This document shows positions 30,006 through 39,149 of a stretch of DNA of 64,000 nt, one piece after another; within the stretch, counting starts at the first letter, position 1; every line of letters begins with the position of its first letter. The DNA is from Rhodopseudomonas palustris (GTDB lineage Bacteria > Pseudomonadota > Alphaproteobacteria > Rhizobiales > Xanthobacteraceae). Location: positions 1 through 64,000 of the forward strand of contig NZ_QYYD01000028.1 of the NCBI RefSeq assembly GCF_003591005.1, read 5' to 3'. The notes under the pieces were generated by a model, which ran no database searches, had not been told where the DNA came from, and saw only the letters and a program-made list of their open reading frames with translations. The position numbers and the translations under genes are program-made.

Positions 30006-30085
30006 CGTCATTGCGAGGAGCGAAGCGACGAAGCAATCCAGACTTCGTGTGCGGCATGGATTGCTTCGCTGCGCTCGCAATGACG
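30006..30085. repeat. Family A palindromic repeat
   Basis: Arms CGTCATTGCGAGGAGCGAAG...GAAGCAATCCAG and ATTGCTTCGCTGCGCTCGCAATGACG. It lies in the gap between the acyl-CoA dehydrogenase and thiolase genes on the same strand, so the thiolase may need its own promoter. Confidence 0.9.
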
Positions 30086-30108
30086 ATGATTGTTGACGCA
30101 AGCTTTGT

Positions 30109-31899
30109 TCAGAACGCTTCCGCCGGCAGCTCCATGGTGGTCGTGCTGCCGGTCTGCAGTCGTGCCAGATGCAGCGCGGTGGCGGGCAGCGTCCGTTCCA
30201 TGAAGAAGCGACCGGTGACCAGCTTGGTGGTGAGATAGGGCGTGGCGCCGTCGGCAGCAATCTTGTCCTGCGCCACCTTGGCCATCTTGGCCCACATGTA
30301 GCCGCAGGCGACCAGGCCGAACAGATGCATGTAATCGGTGGCGCCGGCGCCGGCATTGTCGGGCGCCGCCATCGCGTTCAGCATCAGCCAGGTGGTGGCC
30401 TGCTGCAGATGGCCGAGCGAGGTCGACAGCGGGCTGACGAACGGCTTCATCGCCTCGTCGCCGCCGTGCTCTTTGGCGAAGGCGCCGACCTCGGCGAAGA
30501 ATGCCATCACGGCGCGGCCGCCGTCGCGCGGCAGCTTGCGGCCGACAAGGTCCAGCGCCTGGATGCCGTTGGCGCCCTCGTAGATCATCGCGATGCGGGC
30601 GTCGCGGACGAACTGTTCGACGCCGTTGGCATGGATGTAGCCGTGGCCGCCATAGATCTGCTGCGCCATCACGGTGTTGGCGAAGCCGGTGTCGGTGAGC
30701 ACGCCCTTCAGCACCGGCGTCATCAGGCCGAGGTGATCGTCGGCGGCCTGCCGCTCCTTGGCGTCTTCCGAACGATGCGCGACGTCGCTCTTCAGCGCGG
30801 TCCACAGCACCAGCGCACGCGCCGCCTCGTTGAACGAGCGCATCGTCAGCAGCGCGCGGCGGATATCGGGATGCACGATGATCGGGTCGGCCGGCTTGTC
30901 GGTCGCCTTCGGGCCCGACAGCGCGCGGCCCTGCAGCCGCTCGCGCGCGTATTCGACGGCGTTCTGATACGCGATTTCGGACTGCGCCAGACCCTGCACG
31001 GCGACGCCGAGCCGGGCCTCGTTCATCATCACGAACATGCCCTGCATGCCCTTGTTCTCTTCGCCGACCAGCCAGCCGGTGGCGTCGTCGTAGTTCATGG
31101 TGCAGGTGGCGTTGCCGTGAATGCCCATCTTGTGCTCGATCGAGCCGCACACCACGCCGTTGCGCGCGCCGACGCTGCCGTCGGCATTGACCAGAAACTT
31201 CGGCACCACGAACAGCGAGATGCCCTTGATGCCGGCCGGCGCGCCTTCGATCCGCGCCAGCACCAGATGGATGATGTTGTCGGCCATGTCGTGCTCGCCG
31301 GCCGAGATGAAAATCTTGGTGCCGGTGATCTTGTAGCTGCCGTCCGCCTGCTTCACCGCCTTGGTGCGCAGCAGGCCGAGGTCAGTGCCGCATTGCGGTT
31401 CGGTGAGGTTCATGGTGCCGGTCCATTCGCCGCTCACCATCTTGGGCAGATAGATCTGCTTCTGCTCCGGCGTGCCATGCACCGTCAGCGCCGCCGCCGC
31501 GCCCATGGTCAGGCCCGGATACATCGCAAACGCCATGTTGGCCGAGTTGAGGAATTCCTGCACCGTCTGGGTCAGCGTGATCGGCAGCCCCTGCCCGCCA
31601 TATTCGGGCGGCGACGACAGGCCCATCCAGCCGCCTTCGGCGATCTGCTTGTAGGCTTCCTTGAAGCCCTTCGGCGGCGTGACGCTGCCGTCGTCGTGGC
31701 GGGTGCAGCCTTGCTCGTCGCCGATGGCGTTGAGCGGATGCAGCACTTCCTCGCTGAGCCGCGCCGCCTCGTTGATGATCGCCTCGCGCACGTCCGGCGC
31801 CGCGTCGGCGAAGCCGGGCAGATTGTTGTAGCGGTCGAACTGAAACACGTCGTTCAGCAGGAAGCCGACATCTTCAACGGGAGCCTTGTAGATCGTCAT
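30109..31899 (-). CDS. Acyl-CoA dehydrogenase, long form
   Basis: 596 aa flavoenzyme of the FadE-like group with N-terminal extension (YKAPVEDVGFLLNDVFQFDRYNN) and a C-terminal helical extension. FAD-binding segments include MNLTEPQCGTDLGLLRTKA, GTKIFISAGEHDM and GIHGNATCTMNYD; the catalytic glutamate is probably E441 in MIYEGANGIQALDLVGRKL. It forms the trans-2,3 double bond in acyl-CoA and passes electrons to ETF. GAGAG precedes the ATG. It is part of the minus-strand run NTF2-like gene, this gene, thiolase, fadB. Confidence 0.93.
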   Translation of the reverse strand: MTIYKAPVEDVGFLLNDVFQFDRYNNLPGFADAAPDVREAIINEAARLSEEVLHPLNAIGDEQGCTRHDDGSVTPPKGFKEAYKQIAEGGWMGLSSPPEYGGQGLPITLTQTVQEFLNSANMAFAMYPGLTMGAAAALTVHGTPEQKQIYLPKMVSGEWTGTMNLTEPQCGTDLGLLRTKAVKQADGSYKITGTKIFISAGEHDMADNIIHLVLARIEGAPAGIKGISLFVVPKFLVNADGSVGARNGVVCGSIEHKMGIHGNATCTMNYDDATGWLVGEENKGMQGMFVMMNEARLGVAVQGLAQSEIAYQNAVEYARERLQGRALSGPKATDKPADPIIVHPDIRRALLTMRSFNEAARALVLWTALKSDVAHRSEDAKERQAADDHLGLMTPVLKGVLTDTGFANTVMAQQIYGGHGYIHANGVEQFVRDARIAMIYEGANGIQALDLVGRKLPRDGGRAVMAFFAEVGAFAKEHGGDEAMKPFVSPLSTSLGHLQQATTWLMLNAMAAPDNAGAGATDYMHLFGLVACGYMWAKMAKVAQDKIAADGATPYLTTKLVTGRFFMERTLPATALHLARLQTGSTTTMELPAEAF

Positions 31900-31982
31900 G
31901 CGCGTCTCTCGATCGGGATCAGGTGTGAAGTGTACGCCATGGGGAAGACATCAGACGGCGGCCACGAGGATTTGACTGCGCG

Positions 31983-32369
31983 CTACTGCCGCGCCAGCTG
32001 CTCGCCCATCAGCCGGTGCAGCAGATTGATCGCCTTCAGTGGCCGGACCATGACCTTGAAGTTCGTGATCCGTCCATCGTCCGCAAAGGTGATGATGTCG
32101 ACGCCGTTGAGCTTGATGCCGTCGATCACGTTCTCGAATTCGAGCACAGCGCCGTTTGAGCTGCGCCACTCACCGACATAGGAGAAGCCGGGGCCGCCCA
32201 ATACCTTTTCGGCGCTCGCCAGGTATTTAAATACGATGTCGCGGCCGACCTGCGGCGTGTGCACCACCGGGCTCTCGAACACCGCGTCGGGATGCAGCAG
32301 CTCCCACAGCGCGGCGTGGTCGTGGCTCTTCATGAAGGAGTACCAGGCATCGAGGCCGTTCAGTGCCAT
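31983..32369 (-). CDS. NTF2-like / SnoaL-type small protein
   Basis: 128 aa from the ATG at 32369, giving the usual MALNGLDAWYSFM start; an upstream open extension is low-quality sequence. The pattern HDHAALWELLHPDAVFESPVVHTPQVGRD, FSYVGEWRSSNGAVLEFENVIDGIKLNGVDIITFADDGRITNFKVMVRPLKA is that of the SnoaL/NTF2 fold, a cone-shaped binding pocket used by isomerases, hydrolases and many proteins of unknown role. It is the first gene of the beta-oxidation run and divergent from a TetR gene whose operator lies between them. Confidence 0.85.
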   Translation of the reverse strand: MALNGLDAWYSFMKSHDHAALWELLHPDAVFESPVVHTPQVGRDIVFKYLASAEKVLGGPGFSYVGEWRSSNGAVLEFENVIDGIKLNGVDIITFADDGRITNFKVMVRPLKAINLLHRLMGEQLARQ

Positions 32370-32722
32370 CGGTTGCGCTCCAAATTCGTGAAAGTTGATT
32401 GCAGAAGGCGATCCACTGCCGCTTCCGGCCCGAGGCGGCGGGCGGTCACGCGGCACGTCCGATGCTGACAGCCAAACGAGGTTTCGCTGCGCGTTCGCGA
32501 GGCTGAACGGGCTGACGGCGACGACGCGTCACGCCGAGATTGCGGGCGGCGGATTCGAAGGGCCGGCCCGGAGACCGGACCGCATTGCCACGCAGGATCG
32601 CTGTCATCGCCACCCATCGCGCGGCGTGATCGCCGCACCCTTTCGGACCGTTTCCATACATCCCTGAATGGTATCTAGCCAGACGGCTTGGCCGTGTCAA
32701 TACACTAGTGTATGGTCGACTG
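32370..32722. promoter_or_regulatory. Divergent NTF2-like / tetR regulatory region
   Basis: 353 bp without a credible gene. The right end holds the perfect 14-bp palindrome ATACACTAGTGTAT (32700-32713), only nine bases before the tetR ATG. A looser pair of ATAC/GTAT half-sites lies at about 32656-32674. The rest is GC-rich sequence in which I see no further feature. Confidence 0.6.
32700..32713. promoter_or_regulatory. TetR operator candidate
   Basis: Perfect palindrome ATACACTAGTGTAT in an otherwise high-GC setting, immediately upstream of the TetR-family start codon. Such a site is the typical autoregulatory operator of this family. Confidence 0.65.
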
Positions 32723-33271
32723 ATGGAAACGGATACCAAGGACCGGCTGACCCGCGCCGACTGGCTGGCGCACGGCCTGCGGATGCTGGCCCGCGAGGGC
32801 GCGGGCGCCCTGAAAGTTGGCGATCTGGCAGCGGGGCTGGACGTCTCGCGCGGTAGTTTCTATTGGCATTTCAAGGACGCGACCGATTTCCGCGTGCAGC
32901 TGCTGCAGCTGTGGCAGGAACGCGTGACCGATCAGGTGTTTCGCGAAATCGACGCCGCGATCGTCGGCCCGGCGCGGCTGACGCATTTGATGAAGCTCGC
33001 CTTCAACGAGGACCGCAGCCTTGACCGGGCGATCCGGGCGCTGGCCGAGACCGACCCGACCGCCGCCGAGATGGTGTCATCGGTCGACACCAGGCGGGTC
33101 GACTACCTCGCCAAGATCCTGATCGAATCCGGCGTCGAGAGCCGCCGCGCCAAGTCGCGCGCCGAATTCCTGTACTGGGCCTATATCGGCCAGACCGCGA
33201 TGCTCAACCCCGCCCACACCGTCATCACCGAACGCGACATCGACGATTTGAGCGCCCTGTTCACCCGCTGA
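32723..33271 (+). CDS. TetR-family transcriptional regulator
   Basis: 182 aa from the ATG at 32723; a GTG 15 bases earlier lies inside the operator palindrome and is less likely. The N-terminal HTH (MLAREGAGALKVGDLAAGLDVSRGSFYWHFKDATDFRVQLLQLW) is clear; the C-terminal ligand domain is unspecific. Divergent from the NTF2-like gene and the acyl-CoA dehydrogenase, so it probably controls this beta-oxidation cluster in response to an acyl-CoA or similar ligand; that is inference from position. Confidence 0.92.
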   Translation: METDTKDRLTRADWLAHGLRMLAREGAGALKVGDLAAGLDVSRGSFYWHFKDATDFRVQLLQLWQERVTDQVFREIDAAIVGPARLTHLMKLAFNEDRSLDRAIRALAETDPTAAEMVSSVDTRRVDYLAKILIESGVESRRAKSRAEFLYWAYIGQTAMLNPAHTVITERDIDDLSALFTR

Positions 33272-33282
33272 CTCTCCCCAAG

Positions 33283-33427
33283 CACAGCGCAACCTCTCCC
33301 GCTTGCGGGAGAGGTCGGATCGCGCAGCGATCCGGGTGAGGGGTACGGCCTCTCCACGCTTCACGGACTCACTGCTCGGGGCTCCCTCACCCCAGCCCTC
33401 TCCCGCAAGCGGGAGAGGGAGCGCGCT
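33283..33427. repeat. Family C repeat
   Basis: Single complete copy: CCTCTCCCGCTTGCGGGAGA palindrome, GATCGCGCAGCGATCC palindrome, CCCTCACCCCAGCC, CTCTCCCGCAAGCGGGAGAG palindrome, GAGCGCGC. It follows the tetR stop by 12 bp and fills the first half of the gap to the PodJ-like gene. Confidence 0.9.
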
Positions 33428-33613
33428 TTACCTCGGAGCTACACGGGCCAAGTTTCCCGCCGCTCCGCCGCCATCCTTAACTCGGTATTTACCCTAACGC
33501 GAAAAAGTCGGTGCGAGAGGCAGCCCTCCTGCATTGAATTCAGGTGTCGTTCGCGTGGGACACGACGGGGAGGTTGCGAGCGCCGCAGTTGGCAGTTCGG
33601 AAGCGACCAGAAC

Positions 33614-36600
33614 ATGAATCGCGTATCGTGGAGCGTCGAAGGCATCGAACCGTCAGTGCGTGAGCGCGCGGAAGCCGCCGCCAAGCGCGCCGGCATGTCG
33701 CTCGCGGACTGGATCAACGGTCAGCTCGGCGACTCCGCGCCGCAAGCCTCGGATCCGCCGGAAACTCCGCAGGCTCGGCCCCCGCTGCATGCCGAGCCAC
33801 GCGCCGCTGCGCCGGAGCTCGAGCCGCCTCGCGGCGTGATGTCCGACAAGGCGCCCGACGTCGCCGAGATTCATCAACGGCTGGATTCGATTGCCCGCCA
33901 GATCGACCAGATCTCGCGGCCGCCGACGCGCGGCGAGCCGGTGGCGCGGCAGCTCAACGACGCGATTTCGCGGCTCGATGCCCGGCTGGCGCGGATCACC
34001 GAGCCGAAGCCCGCGCCGCAACCCGCCGCACAGCCGGAGCCGGTGCCGCAGTCGCCGACCGAGCGGGTCGAGCGCGCCGCCACCCAGGTCTATCGCGCCT
34101 CGCCGCCGCTCGATCCCAACGCGCTGGACCTGGCGATCGCCGAAATTGCCGCCCGGCAGAGCGAACTCGACACCCCGATCAACCGCGTGCCGCCGCGGCA
34201 GGCGCCGTCGATCGCGCCGGAAATGACGCCGCCGTCTGGCCCGAACTTCTCCAGCCTCGAGCAGCAGCTGCTCAAGATCACCAGCCAGATCGACGCGCTG
34301 CAGCGGCCCGACCAGATCGAGCAGTCGATCGCCGCGTTCCGCACCGAGCTTGCCGAGATCCGCCAGACCATCATCGAGGCGATGCCGCGCCGGGCGATCG
34401 AATCGCTCGAAGGCGAGATCAAATCGCTCGCGCAGCGGCTCGACGACAGCCGCGCCGGCGGCACCGACGCCGACGTCATCGCCGGCATCGAGCGCGCGCT
34501 CGGCGAGATCCACGCCGCGCTGCGGTCGCTGACCCCGGCCGAACAGCTCGCCGGCTTCGACGAGGCGATCCGCAATCTCGGCGGCAAGATCGACATGATC
34601 GTGCGCAACAGCGACGATCCCGGCACCATGCAGCAGCTCGAAAACGCCATCGTGGCGCTGCGCGGTATCGTCTCCAACGTCGCTTCCAACGACGCGCTGG
34701 AGCAGCTCGGCCGCAACGTCCACACCCTCGCCGAGAAGATCGACCAGCTGTCCCGGGTCGACAGCAGCAGCGATTCCTTCGCGGCGCTGGAGAACCGCAT
34801 CAGTGCGCTGACGGCCGCGCTCGAGAGCCGCGGGCCTGTGGCCGCCGCCTCGACCGAGCAGCTCGAGGGCGCGATGCGAGCGCTGTCGGAACGTCTCGAC
34901 CATCTGCCGGTCGGCAACGACAATTCGTCGGCGTTTGCGCATCTCGAACAGCGCGTCACCTATCTGCTCGAGCGGATGGAGCAGGCTGCCGGCCAGCGCG
35001 GCAGCGGCAATCTCGAGCGCGTCGAGGAAGGCCTGCAGGACATTCTGCGGATGCTCGGGCGCCAGCAGGACAGCTTTGGCCGCATCGCCGAGCTCAGCCG
35101 CGCCGAGCCGGCGTTCGATACCGGCGTGGTCGAAACCATCAAGCGCGAGATCTCCGATATCCGCTTCAGCCAGTCGGAAACCCACCGGCACACCCAGGAC
35201 TCGCTCGAAGCGGTGCACAACACGCTCGGCCATGTGGTCGACCGGCTGGCGATGATCGAGACCGATCTGCGCAGCGCGCGCTCCGCGCCGCCGGCCCCCG
35301 AACCGGCCAAGCCGGCCCCGCAGGCCCCCGCGCCGGCCGCGGCTCCCGAACCGCAGGTCGCGCCGCCGCCGCGCCCCGAATTGCCGAACCCGGCCGCCAT
35401 GCCGGCTTTCGAAGCGGCGCCGCGCGAATTTGCGCAGAGCCGGCCGGCCGAGCCGGTCGTTGCTGCGGCGCCTGCGCCAAGCTCGCGGGCGATCTTCGAC
35501 ATTCTCGATCCGCAGGCGAACCGCAGCCGCGCGCCCGAGCCGCAGATCACCACGCAATGGAGCCCGCCGGAGGCGCTGCCGCCGGATCACCCGCTGGAAC
35601 CCGGCACTCGCCCGCCGGCGCGGGTCGCCTCGCCGTCGGAGCGGATCGCCGCGTCGGAAAGCGCGATCAGCGAATTCGCCGGCGCGGCCAAGACTGAACC
35701 CGCCAGCAGCTCGAGCTTCATCGCGGCCGCGCGCCGTGCCGCCCAGGCGGCGGCTTCGGCCACCGCTCAGCCGGCCGACAAGGGCAAGGCCAAAGCGAAA
35801 GCCAAGAACCCGGCCGGCCCTGCGGCCCCAGCTGACGGCAAACCCGGCACCACGCTCGGCTCCAAGATACGCTCGCTGCTGGTCGGCGCCAGCGTCGTGG
35901 TGATCGTGCTCGGCACCTTCAAGCTCGCCATGAACCTGCTCGACAACGACCACCCGGTGCCGGCCGCGAGCCTGCAGCAACCCGACCTGCAGGACGGCGG
36001 CGACGCTGCCGACGAGGATGACGAGATGCCGGCCGCGGCACCGTCGGCTCCCACTCCGTCCGTTCCGTCGATGACCTCGCCAACCCCGCTCAACCGGCAG
36101 TCGCTGTTCGGCCCGGCACAGACACCGGCGGAGCCAGCGCCGATCGCGGCGCCGGCGCCGGTCGCCACGACTGCGTCGGCCGACGTCACCGGCGCGATCC
36201 CCGTGCCTCAGGCCACCGCACCTGCCTCCATTACCACGATCGCAATCCCGGCCGGCGAGACGCTGCCCGACGCAATCGGCGGCCCGGCGCTGCGCAAGGC
36301 GGCGCTGAAGGGCGACGCTGCTGCGGCCTACGAGGTCGGCACCCGCTTCGCCGAAGGCAAAGGCGTGCCGGCGAATGCCGAGGAAGCAGCCAAATGGTAC
36401 GGCCGCGCCTCGCAGGCCGGAATCGTCCCGGCTATGTTCAGGATGGGGACCCTGAACGAAAAGGGCCTCGGCGTGCCGAAGGATATCGATACGGCGCGGC
36501 GCTACTACGTCCGCGCGGCGGACCGCGGCAACGCCAAGGCGATGCACAATCTCGCGGTGCTCGAGGCCGATGGCGGCGGCAAGGGCGCCAACTACAAGAG

Positions 36601-36946
36601 CGCGGCGGAGTGGTTCCGCAAGGCCGCCGAGCGCGGCGTCCCCGACAGCCAGTTCAATCTCGGCATCCTGTACGCCCGCGGCATCGGCGTCGAACAGAAC
36701 CTCCCCGAGTCGTTCAAATGGTTCAGCCTCGCGGCTGCGCAGGGCGACAACGACGCCGCCAAGAAGCGCGACGACGTCGCCAAGCGGCTCGATGCCCAGT
36801 CGCTGGCGGCCGCCAAGCTCGCGGTGCAGACCTTCACGGTCGAGCCGCAGCCTGACGACGCCATCAAGGTCGCGGCCCCGGCCGGTGGCTGGGACGCCCA
36901 GCCCGCCGCAGCGGCGAAGTCGCCCGGCAAGCGCGCTGCGCGCTAG
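33614..36946 (+). CDS. PodJ-like polarity protein with Sel1 repeats
   Basis: 1110 aa. The N-terminus (WSVEGIEPSVRERAEAAAKRAGMSLADWINGQL) is the conserved start of PodJ-like localisation factors. Residues about 75-560 are Pro/Ala-rich stretches and long coiled coils, followed by a Pro/Ala-rich linker, a lone membrane helix (about 750-775, SLLVGASVVVIVLGTFKLAM), another Pro-rich linker and four Sel1/TPR-like repeats (about 890-1060, e.g. AYEVGTRFAEGKGVPANAEEAAKWYGRAS). So the coiled coil is cytoplasmic and the Sel1 part periplasmic. In Caulobacter PodJ this layout places the protein at a cell pole and recruits factors for asymmetric division. A peptidoglycan-binding domain at the C-terminus, present in Caulobacter PodJ, is not seen. 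Confidence 0.9.
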   Translation: MNRVSWSVEGIEPSVRERAEAAAKRAGMSLADWINGQLGDSAPQASDPPETPQARPPLHAEPRAAAPELEPPRGVMSDKAPDVAEIHQRLDSIARQIDQISRPPTRGEPVARQLNDAISRLDARLARITEPKPAPQPAAQPEPVPQSPTERVERAATQVYRASPPLDPNALDLAIAEIAARQSELDTPINRVPPRQAPSIAPEMTPPSGPNFSSLEQQLLKITSQIDALQRPDQIEQSIAAFRTELAEIRQTIIEAMPRRAIESLEGEIKSLAQRLDDSRAGGTDADVIAGIERALGEIHAALRSLTPAEQLAGFDEAIRNLGGKIDMIVRNSDDPGTMQQLENAIVALRGIVSNVASNDALEQLGRNVHTLAEKIDQLSRVDSSSDSFAALENRISALTAALESRGPVAAASTEQLEGAMRALSERLDHLPVGNDNSSAFAHLEQRVTYLLERMEQAAGQRGSGNLERVEEGLQDILRMLGRQQDSFGRIAELSRAEPAFDTGVVETIKREISDIRFSQSETHRHTQDSLEAVHNTLGHVVDRLAMIETDLRSARSAPPAPEPAKPAPQAPAPAAAPEPQVAPPPRPELPNPAAMPAFEAAPREFAQSRPAEPVVAAAPAPSSRAIFDILDPQANRSRAPEPQITTQWSPPEALPPDHPLEPGTRPPARVASPSERIAASESAISEFAGAAKTEPASSSSFIAAARRAAQAAASATAQPADKGKAKAKAKNPAGPAAPADGKPGTTLGSKIRSLLVGASVVVIVLGTFKLAMNLLDNDHPVPAASLQQPDLQDGGDAADEDDEMPAAAPSAPTPSVPSMTSPTPLNRQSLFGPAQTPAEPAPIAAPAPVATTASADVTGAIPVPQATAPASITTIAIPAGETLPDAIGGPALRKAALKGDAAAAYEVGTRFAEGKGVPANAEEAAKWYGRASQAGIVPAMFRMGTLNEKGLGVPKDIDTARRYYVRAADRGNAKAMHNLAVLEADGGGKGANYKSAAEWFRKAAERGVPDSQFNLGILYARGIGVEQNLPESFKWFSLAAAQGDNDAAKKRDDVAKRLDAQSLAAAKLAVQTFTVEPQPDDAIKVAAPAGGWDAQPAAAAKSPGKRAAR

Positions 36947-37108
36947 AATCGTTCACCACCGCACCAGGCTCGGGGCGGCGGGAGGCGAAAAACCTCGGCC
37001 GTCGCCGATTCTTTAATCCAAGGGCAGGTGGTTATCGGTTATGCAGGGCTGCGGGGCCCTCGCGGCCCGCGCTTTCAGCCACAGCGACGAACTCCGAAGC
37101 GACCGCGC

Positions 37109-38032
37109 GTGCAGCTCTATCTCCCGATTGCAGACCTTCCGGTCAATGTTCTGCTCATCCTCGCGATGGGCGCTGCGGTCGGGTTTGTGTCCGGCATGTT
37201 CGGAGTCGGCGGCGGCTTCCTGATGACGCCGCTGCTGATCTTCATCGGTATCGCTCCGGCCGTTGCGGTCGCCTCCGTCACCAGCCACATGGCCGCGTCG
37301 TCGTTTTCTGGCGCGCTGTCCTATTGGCGGCGCCGGGCGATCGACCCGATGCTGGCGTTTGTCCTGCTCTGCGGCGGCATTGCCGGTACCGCGCTCGGCG
37401 TGTGGTTCTTCGTGCTGATGCGCTCGGTCGGCCAGCTCGATCTGATGATCGCGCTGTCCTATGTGGTGCTGCTGACCGCGGTCGGCGGGCTGATGGTCTA
37501 TGAGGGCATCCGCGCCATCCTGCGCAGCCGCCGCGGCCAGGTGCCGCTTGCCGGCCGCACCGGCAACCGCAACTGGATCCACGCGCTGCCGCTGAAGATC
37601 CGGTTCAAACGCTCCAAGATGTATCTGTCGGTGATCCCGGTGGTGACAATCGGCCTGCTGATCGGCTTCATCGGCGCCGTGATGGGCGTCGGCGGCGGCT
37701 TCATCCTGGTGCCGATGCTGATCTATCTGCTGCGGGTGCCGACCAGCATGGTGGTGGGCACCTCGATGGTGCTGACGCTCGTTACGATGCTGATCGCCAC
37801 CGTGCTGCATGCCGCCACCAATCACCTCGTCGACGCCGTGCTGGCGCTGATCCTGATGATCGGCGGCGTCACCGGCGCGCAATTCGGCGCCCGCGCCGGC
37901 CAGCGCATTCGCGGCGAACAGCTGCGGCTGCTGCTCGGCCTCCTGGTGCTGGCGGTCGGCATCCGCTTCGCCATCGATCTCGGCATCAAGCCGGACGAAC
38001 TGTTCACCTTGCGCGAAACCGGACCGAATTGA
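37109..38032 (+). CDS. TSUP-family membrane transporter (sulfite exporter TauE/SafE-like)
   Basis: 307 aa with about eight helices. Two homologous halves each carry the TSUP motif: GMFGVGGGFLMTPLL and GAVMGVGGGFILVPML, near the first helix of each half. The GTG at 37109 gives the family-like start QLYLPIADLPVNVLLIL; the frame is open upstream to a GTG at 37028 but that part is not family-like. TSUP proteins move sulfite, organosulfonates or other small anions. The stop overlaps the next start (TGATG), and the partner family (Alph_Pro_TM) makes this a conserved two-gene unit of unknown substrate. Confidence 0.9.
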   Translation: MQLYLPIADLPVNVLLILAMGAAVGFVSGMFGVGGGFLMTPLLIFIGIAPAVAVASVTSHMAASSFSGALSYWRRRAIDPMLAFVLLCGGIAGTALGVWFFVLMRSVGQLDLMIALSYVVLLTAVGGLMVYEGIRAILRSRRGQVPLAGRTGNRNWIHALPLKIRFKRSKMYLSVIPVVTIGLLIGFIGAVMGVGGGFILVPMLIYLLRVPTSMVVGTSMVLTLVTMLIATVLHAATNHLVDAVLALILMIGGVTGAQFGARAGQRIRGEQLRLLLGLLVLAVGIRFAIDLGIKPDELFTLRETGPN

Positions 38033-38817
38033 TGGGGGCCCGGGGCGGACAGCTTGTGGCGATCGTGGCGCTGGCACTGCTCGGGCTGGCCGGGCCGGTG
38101 CGCGCCGAAAAGCTGATCGTCTCGGTCTCCAACGCCCGGGTGACGGTGACGCCGAACTATTCCGGTGGCGAACTCGTGCTGTTCGGCTCGGTCGAGCGCG
38201 ACAGCCCGGCGCCGGTCGAGTCAATGGCCTATGGTCTCGTCGTCACCGTGATCGGCCCGCGCTCCGACATGGTGACGCGGCGCAAGGAGCGCCGCTTCGG
38301 CATCTGGATCAACACGGATTCGCGACAGTTTCTGATGGTGCCGAGCTATCTGGCGGTGTTTTCCAACCAGCCGCTGCAGGCGATCGCCGCGCCCGAGGTG
38401 CGGCGGCGGCAGCAGCTCGGCATCCGCTACACGTTGCTCACCCAGCGCATCGGCACCGACTATGCGGACGTCGTCTCCGACGATCAGTTTCGCACCGCCT
38501 TCGTGCGACTGCGCGAGGAGCGCAAGCTGTACGAGGAAGACCCGGCAGCGGTGAAATTCCTCACCCCGACGCTGTTCCGCACCGGCATTCCGCTGCCTGC
38601 CGAAGTGCCGATCGGCAGCTACGAGGTGCATATCAAGCTATTCCAGAACGGCGAATTGCTGACCCAGACCGAGACCTCGTTCGAGATCGCCAAGGTCGGC
38701 TTCGAACAATTCGTCGCCACCGCGGCCAAACAGCACGGCATCCTCTACGGCCTGTTCACCGCCCTGATGGCGCTCGCCACGGGATGGATGGCGTCAGTCG
38801 TGTTCAGGCGGGACTAA
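38032..38817 (+). CDS. Alph_Pro_TM (TIGR02186) family membrane protein
   Basis: 261 aa: signal peptide (VAIVALALLGLAGPVRAEKL), an extracytoplasmic beta-rich domain with LIVSVSNARVTVTPNYSGGELVLFGSVE, RRKERRFGIWINTDSRQFLMVPSYLAVFS and FLTPTLFRTGIPLPAEVPIGSYEVHIKLF, and one C-terminal membrane helix (about 231-255). The family is known only as a putative transmembrane protein of alphaproteobacteria. Start is coupled to the TSUP stop (TGATG), so it probably serves as the periplasmic partner of that transporter. Confidence 0.88.
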   Translation: MGARGGQLVAIVALALLGLAGPVRAEKLIVSVSNARVTVTPNYSGGELVLFGSVERDSPAPVESMAYGLVVTVIGPRSDMVTRRKERRFGIWINTDSRQFLMVPSYLAVFSNQPLQAIAAPEVRRRQQLGIRYTLLTQRIGTDYADVVSDDQFRTAFVRLREERKLYEEDPAAVKFLTPTLFRTGIPLPAEVPIGSYEVHIKLFQNGELLTQTETSFEIAKVGFEQFVATAAKQHGILYGLFTALMALATGWMASVVFRRD

Positions 38818-38900
38818 TCGCACCCGCGCACGCCCCAAGCACGCTCCAAACCACGCGCCCCAAGCGGCGTCCCCAACCACGCCCCGCGCCTACCCGAGCA

Positions 38901-39045
38901 CGTCATTCCGGGGCGCGCGTGTAACGCGCGAACCCGGAATCCCGGAGTTCAGGGCACCCCGGCAGCGCCACGCGTGTGGACCTCTCGACTCAACAATTTC
39001 GGGATTCCGGGTTCACGCAGCTTCGCTGCGTGCCCCGGAATGACG
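38901..39045. repeat. Family B palindromic repeat
   Basis: Arms CGTCATTCCGGGGCGCGCGT...GCGCGAACCCGGAATCCCGG and GGGATTCCGGGTTCACGCAG...TGCCCCGGAATGACG. Relatives at 40611-40735 and 54293-54429. The left flank (38829-38890) also contains broken CCCCAAGCAC units that belong to the outer ends of this family. Confidence 0.9.
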
Positions 39046-39149
39046 TGCCTGGGGCTGGCTCGTCGAAAGACGTGCGTGGGGCTTGCTCGTCGAAAGACGT
39101 GCCTGTGGCGGGCTTACGGAATGACGTGCCTGTGGCCGGCTTACAGAAA
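39042..39149. repeat. Four 27-bp tandem repeats (minisatellite)
   Basis: Units start at 39042, 39069, 39096 and 39123, each beginning GACGTGC(C/G)TG(G/T)GG and ending in a GAAA- or GAAT-like tetramer; pairs 1-2 and 3-4 are closest. The first unit grows out of the end of the family B repeat, and the last covers the final codons and stop of the Nramp-like gene. Confidence 0.85.

Noticed and set aside
32395-32739. Short frames on both strands between the NTF2-like gene and tetR
   Set aside because: Pro/Arg/Gly-rich shadows without motifs; the region is better explained as divergent promoter DNA.
39042-39149. Possible CRISPR array (27-bp units)
   Set aside because: Units are directly adjacent without spacers; this is a minisatellite.
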